DNA of 39,879 bases, taken from NCBI GenBank assembly GCA_018780805.1, contig JADMJD010000151.1:1-39879 (forward strand), given 5' to 3'. Every line of letters starts with the position of its first letter. Position 1 is the first letter of the stretch. Positions 8,724 to 17,627 of the stretch are shown one piece after another. This stretch comes from Rubrivivax sp. Its GTDB lineage: Bacteria > Pseudomonadota > Gammaproteobacteria > Burkholderiales > Burkholderiaceae_C. Made by a program: the position numbers and the translations under genes. The notes under the pieces were generated by a model. That model saw only the letters and a program-made list of their open reading frames with translations. It made no database searches and was not told the origin of the DNA.

Positions 8724-9062
8724 TCAGCCCGCGTGCGCCGCCAGTCGGGCCTGGAACTCGGCCTTCGAGAGGCCGGTCTGCTGGGCGCCGATGTCCTGCA
8801 CGTCCAGCCCGAAGGTGCCGGCCAGCTTGGCCAGGTAGTAGATGTTGCCGCCGGCGGCCAGCAGGGCCAGCACGTTGCGCGAGGCCACCGCGGCCCGCTG
8901 CGCCTCATCCAGGTCGTACTGCTGGCAGTAGGCGGCTTCATCGGCCAGGAACGCCGCGCGGTTGGCCGCGTCGTTGAAGGAAAAACACAGGCGGTTCAGC
9001 GCGTAACCTTTGCGGGCCTGCGCGCCGTCGAACAACGTGGTGCCGGGGATGGTCGGGCGCAT
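8724..9062 (-). CDS. ligA: Protocatechuate 4,5-dioxygenase alpha (small) subunit
   Basis: The protein has 112 residues and is the small subunit that caps the active site of the LigB-type partner. Recognisable features are RLCFSFNDAANRAAFLADE near residue 24, the YDLDEAQRAAV segment, and GGNIYYLAKLAGTFGLDVQD, the most conserved LigA motif. The gene is first of a two-gene operon with ligB and is transcribed away from the LysR gene at 9159. A palindromic candidate operator lies in the 96 bp between them. It lacks the N-terminal extension found in some longer LigA/PmdA proteins, which is a normal variant. Confidence 0.88.
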   Translation of the reverse strand: MRPTIPGTTLFDGAQARKGYALNRLCFSFNDAANRAAFLADEAAYCQQYDLDEAQRAAVASRNVLALLAAGGNIYYLAKLAGTFGLDVQDIGAQQTGLSKAEFQARLAAHAG

Positions 9063-9132
9063 GGGGCTTGTCTCGGGCGGGTTTGATGCAGCGCAGTGTG
9101 ATGGCCGCGAGGGCTGCGATAAAGCACGGGTG

Positions 9133-9151
9133 TTTCATGTCATCCATGAAA
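9133..9151. promoter_or_regulatory. Perfect 19-bp palindrome, candidate LysR operator
   Basis: TTTCATG-TCATC-CATGAAA: 7-bp perfect arms around a 5-bp centre, AT-rich in a GC-rich setting, containing a T-N11-A box as expected for LysR regulators. It ends 7 bp before the LysR start codon and 71 bp from the ligA start. It could mediate both autorepression and control of ligAB. No binding evidence is available. Confidence 0.6.
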
Positions 9152-9158
9152 GCCGTCG

Positions 9159-10076
9159 ATGAATGCAGCCAACCCCCTGGACCTGGACGGCCACGCGCTG
9201 GGCCTGCTGCTGGCGGTGGCCGAGACCGGCTCGGTCACGCGTGCCGCCGAGCGCCTGGGCCTGACGCAGAGCGCCGTCAGCCACGCGCTGGACAAGCTGC
9301 GTGCGATCACCGGTGACGCGCTGTTCGTGCGCTGCGGGCGCGGCATCGTCGCCACGCCGCAGGTGGCGTTGCTGGTGCCGCAGGCGCGGGCGCTGCTGGC
9401 GGGCCTGCAGGCCTTTGGCGCCGGTGCGGCCTTCGACCCGGCGCGCTGGGAAGGGGTGTGCACCATCGCCGCCAACGACCTGCAGCGTGACCTGCTGCTG
9501 CCCGGCCTGCTGCGCCGCCTGCGCGCACAAGCGCCCGGGCTGCGGCTGCGCGTGATCCCCTCCGGTGCACCGCGTGCCGCGCTGCTGCGCGACGGTGGCT
9601 GTGACCTGCTGCTGACGCCACGCCCACCCGAGGGCAGCGACATCCTGCAGCGCCGGCTGTTCGAGGACGGTTACGCCGTGTTCTTCGACCCGCAGCAGCG
9701 GGCCGCGCCGGCCGATGCCGCCGACTGGGCCGCGGCGGACCACGTCAGCGTGGCCTACGACGATGGCCGCGGCCTGGACATCGACGAACACCTGGCCGGG
9801 CAAGGCCACAAGCGCCGCATCGTCGCCACCGTGCCGGGTTTTGCCGGCATCGCCGCGCTGCTGCGTGGCGGGCCCTGGCTGGCCACGCTGCCCTCGCGTC
9901 TGGCCGAAGGCGTGTTGCACGGCCTGGCCACCGCGCCGGTGCCGGTGCCCACGCCGGTGTTGCCGATGTACGCCGTGTGGCACCGGCGCCAGCACGACGA
10001 TCCGGCGCAGCGCTGGTTGCGCGGTGAGTTGCTGCAGGGTCTGTCACCGCCGCAGTCTGGTACGCAGTTCCAGTGA
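9159..10076 (+). CDS. LysR-family transcriptional regulator
   Basis: The protein has 305 residues. The N-terminal winged helix-turn-helix occupies residues 8-65 (LLLAVAETGSVTRAAERLGL, TQSAVSHALDKLR, GDALFVRCGRGIVATPQV). It is followed by the linker helix and a periplasmic-binding-protein-like effector domain up to about residue 300. It is divergent from the ligAB dioxygenase operon, so its effector is probably the aromatic substrate or a ring-cleavage product. A palindrome sits directly upstream of its start, which suggests autoregulation. The stop codon lies inside the left arm of another inverted repeat (10071-10092). Confidence 0.88.
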   Translation: MNAANPLDLDGHALGLLLAVAETGSVTRAAERLGLTQSAVSHALDKLRAITGDALFVRCGRGIVATPQVALLVPQARALLAGLQAFGAGAAFDPARWEGVCTIAANDLQRDLLLPGLLRRLRAQAPGLRLRVIPSGAPRAALLRDGGCDLLLTPRPPEGSDILQRRLFEDGYAVFFDPQQRAAPADAADWAAADHVSVAYDDGRGLDIDEHLAGQGHKRRIVATVPGFAGIAALLRGGPWLATLPSRLAEGVLHGLATAPVPVPTPVLPMYAVWHRRQHDDPAQRWLRGELLQGLSPPQSGTQFQ

Positions 10077-10092
10077 TTCAGGGAAATCACTG
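10071..10092. repeat. 8-bp inverted repeat overlapping the LysR stop codon
   Basis: CAGTGATT and AATCACTG form a perfect 8-bp stem with a 6-nt loop. The LysR stop codon TGA (10074-10076) is in the left arm. It may help terminate the LysR transcript or be an operator for the polyol operon that starts 157 bp later. No T-tract follows. Confidence 0.45.
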
Positions 10093-10098
10093 ATCAAC

Positions 10099-10145
10099 TG
10101 GTGCATTGGCGTATCAATCTCTGCGGCGCCCGTATGAGTGGTGCA
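10099..10145 (+). promoter_or_regulatory. Direct repeats TGGTGCA 40 bp apart upstream of the polyol operon
   Basis: Two identical 7-mers (10099-10105 and 10139-10145) start exactly 40 bp apart, nearly four helical turns, which would place them on the same DNA face. They lie in the 172-bp region between LysR and the transporter operon. An AraC-type activator (gene at 16681) binds direct repeats, so these are candidate half-sites. A TGCAA/TTGCA inverted repeat at 10206-10224 is also present. I see no convincing -35/-10 pair. Confidence 0.3.
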
Positions 10146-10248
10146 CGGTCGGGTGTCTATCGTTGGTTTCGTCGTCCACACCCTGCCGCCATGGGGTCGA
10201 CGCCATGCAACGAGCCCGATTGCACAACGCACCGAGGAGACAAACACC

Positions 10249-11556
10249 ATGAAACTGCCGCACACGCTGGCCCTGTCCTTGTCGCTGGCACTGGCCGCCG
10301 GCGCCCAGGCCGCGACCGAACTGGTCATCGCCACCGTCAACAACGGCCACATGATCGAGATGCAGAAGCTCACGCCGCATTTCGAGAAGGCCCACCCCGA
10401 CATCAAGCTGAAGTGGGTGACGCTGGAAGAAGCCGTGCTGCGCCAGCGCGTGACGACCGACATCGCCACCAAGGGCGGCCAGTTCGACGTCATGACCATC
10501 GGCATGTACGAAACCCCGATCTGGGGCAAGAAGGGCTGGCTCAACGAGCTCAAGCCCGAGGCCGGTTACGACGTGGACGATCTGCTGCCCGCCATGCGCA
10601 ACGGCCTGTCGGTGGACGGCAAGCTCTACGCCGCGCCCTTCTACGGCGAAAGTTCGATGCTGATGTACCGCAAGGACCTGGCCGACAAGGCCGGCATCAA
10701 GTTTGCCGACCGCCCGACCTGGAACGACGTGCGCGACGCCGCCGCCAAGATGCACGACCCCAAGGCCGGTGTCTACGGCATCTGCCTGCGCGGCAAGCCG
10801 GGCTGGGGCGACAACATGGCCTTCTTGTCGACCATGGCCAACAGCTTCGGCGCGCAGTGGTTCGACATGGCCTGGAAGCCGCAACTGGAGAGCAAGGCCT
10901 GGAAGGACGCCGTCACGCTGTACGTCGAGCTGCTGACGAAGTTCGGCCCGCCGGGGTCCAGCGCCAACAGCTTCAACGAGATCCTGGCGCTGTACAACGA
11001 GGGCAAGTGTGCGATGTGGATCGACGCCACCATCGCGGCTTCGTTCATCACCGACCCCAAGCAGAGCAAGGTGGCCGACAAGGTGGCTTTTGCCCAGGGC
11101 CCGTACGCGGCCACGCAGAAGGGTGCGAACTGGCTCTGGGCCTGGGCGCTGGCGGTGCCCGCCGGCTCCAAGAACGCCGCGGCGGCGCAGAAGTTCGTCG
11201 GCTGGGCCACGTCCAAGGACTACATCAACCTGGTGGCCAAGGAGAAGGGCTGGGCCGCCGTGCCCACCGGCACACGCAAGTCCACTTACGCCAACCCCGA
11301 GTTCCTGAAGGCCGCCAAGTTTGCCGAGGCCGAGAAAAAGGCCATCGACAGCGCCAACCCGAACGACAGCACGCTGCCCAAGAGCCCGTACGTGGGCGTG
11401 CAGTTCGCGGCCATCCCGGAGTTCCAGGCCATCGGCATCGCGGTGGGCCAGCAGATGAGCGCGGCCCTGGCCGGCAAGGCCACGGTGGACGCGGCGCTGA
11501 AGGCCTCGCAGACCGCGGCCGACCGTGAAATGCGCAAAGGCGGCTACTACAAGTAA
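10249..11556 (+). CDS. Polyol (mannitol/sorbitol/pentitol) ABC transporter substrate-binding protein
   Basis: The protein has 435 residues. ATG 10249 was chosen over upstream starts because GAGGAGA lies 8 bp before it and a Sec signal peptide follows at once (residues 1-22, cleavage after AQA). The mature protein is a type 1 extracellular solute-binding protein (TELVIATVNNGHMIEMQKLT, FDVMTIGMYETPIWGKKGWL, APFYGESSMLMYRKDL). It is close in style to SmoE/MtlE, the periplasmic receptors for sorbitol and mannitol. The downstream dehydrogenases suggest D-arabinitol, ribitol or xylitol as ligand. A strong hairpin starts 3 bp after its stop, as often seen between an abundant binding protein and its permeases. 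Confidence 0.92.
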   Translation: MKLPHTLALSLSLALAAGAQAATELVIATVNNGHMIEMQKLTPHFEKAHPDIKLKWVTLEEAVLRQRVTTDIATKGGQFDVMTIGMYETPIWGKKGWLNELKPEAGYDVDDLLPAMRNGLSVDGKLYAAPFYGESSMLMYRKDLADKAGIKFADRPTWNDVRDAAAKMHDPKAGVYGICLRGKPGWGDNMAFLSTMANSFGAQWFDMAWKPQLESKAWKDAVTLYVELLTKFGPPGSSANSFNEILALYNEGKCAMWIDATIAASFITDPKQSKVADKVAFAQGPYAATQKGANWLWAWALAVPAGSKNAAAAQKFVGWATSKDYINLVAKEKGWAAVPTGTRKSTYANPEFLKAAKFAEAEKKAIDSANPNDSTLPKSPYVGVQFAAIPEFQAIGIAVGQQMSAALAGKATVDAALKASQTAADREMRKGGYYK

Positions 11557-11558
11557 GA

Positions 11559-11576
11559 AGCAGCCATCGGGCTGCT
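11559..11576 (+). terminator. Stem-loop after binding-protein gene (attenuator / mRNA-stabilising hairpin)
   Basis: AGCAGCC-atcg-GGCTGCT is a perfect 7-bp GC-rich stem with a 4-nt loop, beginning 3 bp after the stop codon. It has no U-tract, so it probably allows partial read-through or protects the upstream mRNA 3' end, giving more binding protein than permease. Confidence 0.5.
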
Positions 11577-11591
11577 GCGCGACCCGATCTG

Positions 11592-11651
11592 GGGCCGGAG
11601 GTCCTCGCCGTACGGCTGTACGGCTGCGGTCCTGCGACCCCACCTCGGCCC
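11592..11651. repeat. Nested inverted repeat (REP-like) between binding protein and permease genes
   Basis: Outer arms GGGCCGGAGGT (11592-11602) and ACCTCGGCCC (11642-11651) pair with a single bulged base. Inside them is a second hairpin GCCGTAC-GGCT-GTACGGC (11607-11624). The region is non-coding. The structure looks like a small dispersed palindromic element, but only one copy is in this window. Confidence 0.45.
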
Positions 11652-11712
11652 GCTCGCGACGCCCGCTGGACACTTCTTCGTGGTGACGAAGGACAGCTTC
11701 GAAGGATCCGTC

Positions 11713-12570
11713 ATGAACCGCACCTTGCCGCGCCTGCTGATGGCGCCCGCCGTGGCCACGCTCTTCCTGTGGATGATCGTGCCGCTGCTGATGACGGTCT
11801 ACTTCTCGCTGGTGCGCTACAACCTGATGCAGCCGGGCGACAAGGACTTCATCGGCCTGGCGAACTTCGAGTTCTTCTTCACCGACCCCGATTTCGGCGC
11901 CGCGGTGTTCAACACGCTCGCGCTGCTGTCGTCGGTGATCGCCATCACCGTGGTGCTGGGCGTGGCGCTGGCGCTGCTGGTGAACGAGGCCTTCCCCGGC
12001 CGCGGCCTGGTGCGGGTGCTGCTGATCTCGCCCTTCTTCGTGATGCCCACGGCCAATGCGCTGCTGTGGAAACACATGATGATGAACCCGGTCTACGGCG
12101 TGCTGGCGCAGGTGGCCCTGTTCTTCGGCCTGGAGCCGGTGGACTGGCTCACCGACCACCCGCTGTTCTCCGTCATCCTGATGGTGTCCTGGCAGTGGCT
12201 GCCGTTTGCCTGCCTGATCTTCATCACCAGCCTGCAGAGCCTGGACCGCGACCAGATGGAAGCCGCCGGCATGGACGGCGCCAACGCCTTCCAGAAGTTC
12301 TGGTTCCTCACGCTGCCGCACCTGGGCCGGCCCATCGCGGTGGTGGTGATGATCGAGATGATCTTCCTGATCGGGGTTTTTGCCGAGATCTTCACCACCA
12401 CAGGCGGCGGGCCGGGCAATGCCAGCACCAACGTGGCGTTCCTGATCTTCAAGCAGGCGCTGATGAACTTCGACGTCGGCGTGGCCTCGGCAGGGGCGCT
12501 GTTTGCGGTGCTGCTGGCCAACATCGCCGCGGTGTTCCTGATCCGCCTGATTGGCAAGAACCTGGACTGA
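11713..12570 (+). CDS. Polyol ABC transporter permease 1 (MalF/SmoF-type)
   Basis: The protein has 285 residues. ATG 11713 follows GAAGGA at 11701-11706 and gives the usual short cytoplasmic N-terminus (MNRTLPRLLMAPAVATLFLW). About six membrane helices are apparent. The EAA loop that docks on the ATPase reads EAAGMDGANAFQKFWFLTLP (residues about 185-204). It is the first of two paired permeases; the second starts 15 bp after its stop. It forms the inner-membrane channel for the polyol delivered by the binding protein at 10249. A further in-frame ATG at 11680 would add 11 residues without a better ribosome-binding site. Confidence 0.92.
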   Translation: MNRTLPRLLMAPAVATLFLWMIVPLLMTVYFSLVRYNLMQPGDKDFIGLANFEFFFTDPDFGAAVFNTLALLSSVIAITVVLGVALALLVNEAFPGRGLVRVLLISPFFVMPTANALLWKHMMMNPVYGVLAQVALFFGLEPVDWLTDHPLFSVILMVSWQWLPFACLIFITSLQSLDRDQMEAAGMDGANAFQKFWFLTLPHLGRPIAVVVMIEMIFLIGVFAEIFTTTGGGPGNASTNVAFLIFKQALMNFDVGVASAGALFAVLLANIAAVFLIRLIGKNLD

Positions 12571-12585
12571 CGCCGGAGCCACCCC

Positions 12586-13401
12586 ATGAAGCACCTGCCC
12601 CTGATTGTGCGCACCGTGGCCGCCTGGGCCATCACCTTGTTGCTCGTGTTCCCGCTCATTTGGCTCGTGATCACGGCCTTCAAGACCGAGCAGCAGGCCA
12701 TCGCCATCCCGCCGCAGCTGTTTTTCACGCCAACCTTGGAGAGCTTCCACGAGGTGAACGAACGCAGCGACTACCTGCTGTTCGCGAAGAACTCCGTCAT
12801 CACCAGTGTGTTGTCCACGCTGATCGGCCTGGCCATCGCGGCACCGGCGGCGTATTCGATGGCCTTCTTCCGCACCCGGCGCACCCGCGACATCCTGATG
12901 TGGATGTTGTCCACCAAGATGATGCCGGCCGTCGGTGCGCTGGTGCCGGTGTACGTGATGGCGCAGACCAGCGGCCTGCTGGACTCGCTGACCGCGTTGA
13001 CCGTGGTCTTCACGCTGTCCAACCTGCCCATCATGGTGTGGATGCTGTATTCCGGCTTCAAGGACATCCCGGGCGACATCCTGGAGGCCGCGCGCATGGA
13101 CGGCGCCACCATCTGGGGCGAGTTCAAACATGTGATCCGGCCGCTGGCGATGGGGCCGCTGGCCTCCACCGCGCTGCTGTGCCTGGTGCTGAGCTGGAAC
13201 GAGGCCTTCTGGTCGCTCAACCTCAGCTCGGCCAAGGCCGGCACGCTGGCCACGCTGATTGCCGGTTATTCCAGCCCCGAAGGCCTGTTCTGGGCCAAGT
13301 TGTCGGCCGCCTCGCTGATGGCCATCGCGCCCATCGTCGTCGTCGGCTGGTTCAGCCAGAAGCAGCTCGTGCAAGGGCTGACCTTCGGCGCCGTGAAGTG
13401 A
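12586..13401 (+). CDS. Polyol ABC transporter permease 2 (MalG/SmoG-type)
   Basis: The protein has 271 residues. It has an N-terminal membrane helix (TVAAWAITLLLVFPLIWLVI), about six helices in total, and the EAA motif EAARMDGATIWGEFKHVIRP (residues about 167-186), which is typical of the carbohydrate-specific MalG-like family. It is the partner of the permease at 11713 and is followed 23 bp later by the ATPase gene. Together they make a CUT1 sugar/polyol importer. Confidence 0.92.
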   Translation: MKHLPLIVRTVAAWAITLLLVFPLIWLVITAFKTEQQAIAIPPQLFFTPTLESFHEVNERSDYLLFAKNSVITSVLSTLIGLAIAAPAAYSMAFFRTRRTRDILMWMLSTKMMPAVGALVPVYVMAQTSGLLDSLTALTVVFTLSNLPIMVWMLYSGFKDIPGDILEAARMDGATIWGEFKHVIRPLAMGPLASTALLCLVLSWNEAFWSLNLSSAKAGTLATLIAGYSSPEGLFWAKLSAASLMAIAPIVVVGWFSQKQLVQGLTFGAVK

Positions 13402-13424
13402 CGAACACCCCCAAGGAGAACCCC

Positions 13425-14447
<1,023 letters not shown>

Positions 14448-14476
14448 GTTGCTGCACCCGACAGGAGGAACTCCCC

Positions 14477-15205
14477 ATGGCCCACGAACTGGAAGGCAGG
14501 GTCGCTGCCGTCACCGGCGCAGCGTCGGGCATCGGTCTGGCCTGCTGCGAGGCCTTGCTCGCGGCCGGCGCACGTGTGGTGCTGATCGACCGCGACAACA
14601 ACGCACTCGCCGCCGCGTGCCAAAGGCTCGGCGCTGCCGCGCTGCCGCTGGTGCTGGACCTGCTGGACCCGGTGGCCTGCGCGCAGCTGGTGCCGCGTGT
14701 GCTCGATGCGGCGGGCCGGATCGACATCTTCCACGCCAATGCCGGCACCTATGTCGGCGGGGACCTGGTGGACGCCGACACCGCGGCCATCGACCGCATG
14801 CTGAACCTGAACATCAACGTCGTGATGAAAAACGTGCACGACGTGCTGCCGCACATGATGGCGCGCGGCAGCGGCGACATCATCGTCACCAGCTCGTTGG
14901 CTGCCCACTTCCCGACACCCTGGGAGCCGGTGTATGCGGCCTCCAAATGGGCCATCGACTGTTTTGTGCAGACCGTGCGGCGCCAGGTGTTCAAACATGG
15001 GCTGCGTGTCGGATCGGTCTCGCCCGGGCCGGTGATCAGCGCCTTGCTCGCCGACTGGCCCGCTGACAAGCTGCAGCAGGCCAAGGCCGCGGGCAGCCTG
15101 CTGGACGCGGCCGACGTGGCCGACGTGGTGCTCTTCATGTTGACCCGGTCGCGTGGCATGACCATCCGCGACGTGGTCATGTTGCCCACGAACTTCGATC
15201 TTTAG
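14477..15205 (+). CDS. rbtD: Short-chain dehydrogenase, ribitol 2-dehydrogenase-like
   Basis: The protein has 242 residues, with a strong AGGAGG site at 14463-14468. It is a classical SDR: cofactor motif TGAASGIG (residues 13-20), Asp at the end of the second strand (LIDRDNN, favouring NAD), NAG, Ser in TSS and the YAASK catalytic pair. From memory it resembles Klebsiella RbtD throughout, for example IDIFHANAGTYVGG, PTPWEPVYAASKWA and the C-terminus MTIRDVVMLPTNFDL. RbtD oxidises ribitol to D-ribulose. No ribulokinase is found here, so xylitol or another polyol oxidised to xylulose is an alternative substrate. It follows the transporter genes and precedes dalD by 24 bp. Confidence 0.85.
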   Translation: MAHELEGRVAAVTGAASGIGLACCEALLAAGARVVLIDRDNNALAAACQRLGAAALPLVLDLLDPVACAQLVPRVLDAAGRIDIFHANAGTYVGGDLVDADTAAIDRMLNLNINVVMKNVHDVLPHMMARGSGDIIVTSSLAAHFPTPWEPVYAASKWAIDCFVQTVRRQVFKHGLRVGSVSPGPVISALLADWPADKLQQAKAAGSLLDAADVADVVLFMLTRSRGMTIRDVVMLPTNFDL

Positions 15206-15229
15206 TCCGGCACCCGCCCGGAGACCCCC

Positions 15230-16636
15230 ATGCCCACCATGCTCCACATCGGCGTCGGTTCGTTCCACCGCGCCCACCAGGCCGTCTACCTGCAGCGGCT
15301 GCACGACAGCGGCGACCACGGCTGGGCCATCGTCGGCGGCAACAGCCGGCCCGACATGGCGCCGACCATGGCCGCACTGGCCGCGCAGCAAGGCCGCTAC
15401 ACGCTGGAGACCGTGACGCCGGCCGGCGTGCGCGCCTACGAGACCATCAGCGCCATCACACGTGTCATCGCCCACACGCCCGACCTGGCCGAGTTGATCG
15501 CCGCTGGCGCCGAGCCCGGCACGGCCATCATCTCCTTCACCGTCACCGAAGCCGGGTACTACCTGGACGCCCAGGACCGGCTGGACCTGTCGGCCGCCGA
15601 CCTGGCCACCGACCTGGCTGCCGCGCGGGCGCGGGACCCGCAGCGCCCCGGCAGCACGGTGTACGCCGTGCTGACGGCGATGCTGCGCGCGCGCATGCAG
15701 GCGGATGCCGGCCCGGTGACGCTGCTCAACTGCGACAACCTGCGCCACAACGGCGACCGCTCGCGCAGCGGCTTGATGCAGTTCATCGCCCTGGTGGGCG
15801 ACGACGCGCTGGCGCAGTGGGTTGCCGCGCACACCAGCAGCCCGAATGCGATGGTCGACCGCATCACGCCGCGGCCCACACCCGACGTGGCCGAGCGTGT
15901 GCTGGCCGCCACCGGCTGGGCCGACGCGGCGCCGGTGATGGCCGAGAGTTTCATCCAGTGGGTCATCGAAGACCGCTTCGTGGCCGGCCGGCCGGCCTGG
16001 GAACGGGTGGGTGTGGAGATGGTCGCCTCTGTGCAGCCCTACGAAGAAGCCAAGATCCGCATCCTCAACGCCACCCACAGCTGCATCGCCTGGGCCGGCA
16101 CCCTGGTGGGCATGACCTTCATCCACGAAGGCACCCAGCACCCGGTCATCCGCGGCTTGGCCCATGCCTATGTCAGCGACGACGTGATGCCTTGCCTTCA
16201 CCGACCCGAACAGCCGAGCCCCATCGACCTGGCGGCTTACCGCGACACGGTGCTCGCGCGCTTCGGCAACCCGGCGGTGCGCGACACCAACCAGCGTGTG
16301 GCGATGGATGGTTTTTCCAAGATCCCGGGTTTCATCCGGCCGACCATCACCGAGCGGCTGGCGCGTGGGGAGACCATCGACAGCACGGCGATGCTGCCCG
16401 CCTTGTTCCTGGCCTTCCTGCAGCGCTGGCACCGCGGGCAGCTGGCCTACAGCTACCAGGACCAGGCCATGGACCCGGCCGTGGCCCACGCACTGTGCGA
16501 CGCCGCCGACCCGGTGGCCGCCTTCTGCAACGACGCCCCGCTGTGGGGCCCGGTCGCGGGTGATGCCCGGCTGGTGGACGCGGTGCGCGCCGCGTCGCAG
16601 CGCGTGGCGCGTTTCGTGGCCGACTGTGGGGGATGA
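15230..16636 (+). CDS. dalD: D-arabinitol 4-dehydrogenase (mannitol dehydrogenase family)
   Basis: The protein has 468 residues and is a polyol-specific long-chain dehydrogenase. The N-terminal Rossmann start is LHIGVGSFHRAHQAVYLQRL. The K-x4-N-x2-H catalytic pattern is present in EEAKIRILNATHSCIAWAGT. From memory the whole length tracks Klebsiella DalD, including TLLNCDNLRHNG, PNAMVDRITPRPTPD and NQRVAMDGFSKIPGFI. It oxidises D-arabinitol to D-xylulose with NAD. Xylulokinase, which would act next, is encoded two genes downstream. D-mannitol to fructose is a possible side activity known in the family. Confidence 0.9.
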   Translation: MPTMLHIGVGSFHRAHQAVYLQRLHDSGDHGWAIVGGNSRPDMAPTMAALAAQQGRYTLETVTPAGVRAYETISAITRVIAHTPDLAELIAAGAEPGTAIISFTVTEAGYYLDAQDRLDLSAADLATDLAAARARDPQRPGSTVYAVLTAMLRARMQADAGPVTLLNCDNLRHNGDRSRSGLMQFIALVGDDALAQWVAAHTSSPNAMVDRITPRPTPDVAERVLAATGWADAAPVMAESFIQWVIEDRFVAGRPAWERVGVEMVASVQPYEEAKIRILNATHSCIAWAGTLVGMTFIHEGTQHPVIRGLAHAYVSDDVMPCLHRPEQPSPIDLAAYRDTVLARFGNPAVRDTNQRVAMDGFSKIPGFIRPTITERLARGETIDSTAMLPALFLAFLQRWHRGQLAYSYQDQAMDPAVAHALCDAADPVAAFCNDAPLWGPVAGDARLVDAVRAASQRVARFVADCGG

Positions 16637-16680
16637 TGTGAGCGGCAACCATCCCTGAAGCCTCTGCCAGAAGACCGCCC

Positions 16681-17625
16681 ATGCCTGCACGTGTCCCGCC
16701 CCTGCACCTGCCGCGGCAGCGCCAGCCCGAGCTGGAGCGTGACCTCACACGCTCGCCGGCGCTGGGTTACGAAGCGGCGGCAGACACCGGCCTCGTGCGT
16801 TGCCTGGCGCATGGTTTCCCCACGCCGCTGGCGCGCTGGCATTGCCACGACGAGTACGAGCTGCACCTGATCACGGCCACCTCGGGCAAGGCCTTCGTGG
16901 GCGACTGGATCGGGCCCTTCCAGCCCGGGCACCTGGTGTTGTGCGGGCCACGCCTGCCGCACAACTGGATCTCGATGGACGTGCCGGCCGGCGGTGTGGC
17001 CGAACGCGACCTGGTGATCCAGTTCGCCCACGGCCCCCTCGTGCATGCGGCCGAGCAGATCCCCGAGCTGACCGAGCTGCTGCCGCTGCTGGAGCGCGCC
17101 CGCCACGGCATCGAGTTCTTCGGCCTGTCGGAGCCTGCGCTGCAGCACTTCCACGCCGTCAAGACCAAGCGGGGCCTGCAGCGCCTGGTGGCCTTTTGTG
17201 CCTACCTGGAGCTGCTGGCGCGCTGCACCGACTACCGGCTGCTGTCCAGCGTCTGCATGCAGGGCGACACCGGCACACCGGAGAACGACCAGGTCAACGC
17301 CCTGGTCGACCGCATCACGCGGGACCTGGCGCAGCCGCTGTCGGCGGCCGGGCTGGCGGCCGAACTCGGCATGAGCGAGAGCCGTTTTTCGCGCTTTTTC
17401 CGCCGCGCCACCGGCAACACCTTCACCGACTTCGTCAACCGCATCCGCGTCAACCGCGCCGGGCAGTTGCTGATGGAAACCGACCGCCTGGTGACGCACA
17501 TCTGCTACGAGGTCGGCTTCAACAACGTGGCCAACTTCAACCGCCGCTTTCTGGAGGTCAAGGGTGTCACGCCCAGCGAGTTCCGGCGCCAGGCGGACCA
17601 CCGCTTCGGCGGCGCACGCGTGTGA
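16681..17625 (+). CDS. AraC-family regulator of the polyol operon
   Basis: The protein has 314 residues. The N-terminal cupin-like sensor occupies residues about 40-110 (LARWHCHDEYELHLITA, GPFQPGHLVLCGPRLPHNW). The C-terminal pair of helix-turn-helix motifs occupies residues about 215-305 (LSAAGLAAELGMSESRFSRF, ICYEVGFNNVANFNRRFLEV). The gene lies inside the operon between dalD and xylB, with xylB starting 2 bp after its stop, so it is very likely the local activator responding to the polyol. Candidate binding repeats lie at 10099-10145. Confidence 0.9.
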   Translation: MPARVPPLHLPRQRQPELERDLTRSPALGYEAAADTGLVRCLAHGFPTPLARWHCHDEYELHLITATSGKAFVGDWIGPFQPGHLVLCGPRLPHNWISMDVPAGGVAERDLVIQFAHGPLVHAAEQIPELTELLPLLERARHGIEFFGLSEPALQHFHAVKTKRGLQRLVAFCAYLELLARCTDYRLLSSVCMQGDTGTPENDQVNALVDRITRDLAQPLSAAGLAAELGMSESRFSRFFRRATGNTFTDFVNRIRVNRAGQLLMETDRLVTHICYEVGFNNVANFNRRFLEVKGVTPSEFRRQADHRFGGARV

Positions 17626-17627
17626 GC

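Noticed and set aside
6968-8977. A 669-codon plus-strand frame across mltB and ligB
   Set aside because: The minus strand has signal peptide, catalytic and metal-binding motifs of two known families; the plus frame is compositional noise.
10114-13374. A 1086-codon minus-strand frame across the ABC transporter genes
   Set aside because: It is antisense to four well-recognised transporter features and shows no domain; stop codons are simply rare at this GC content.
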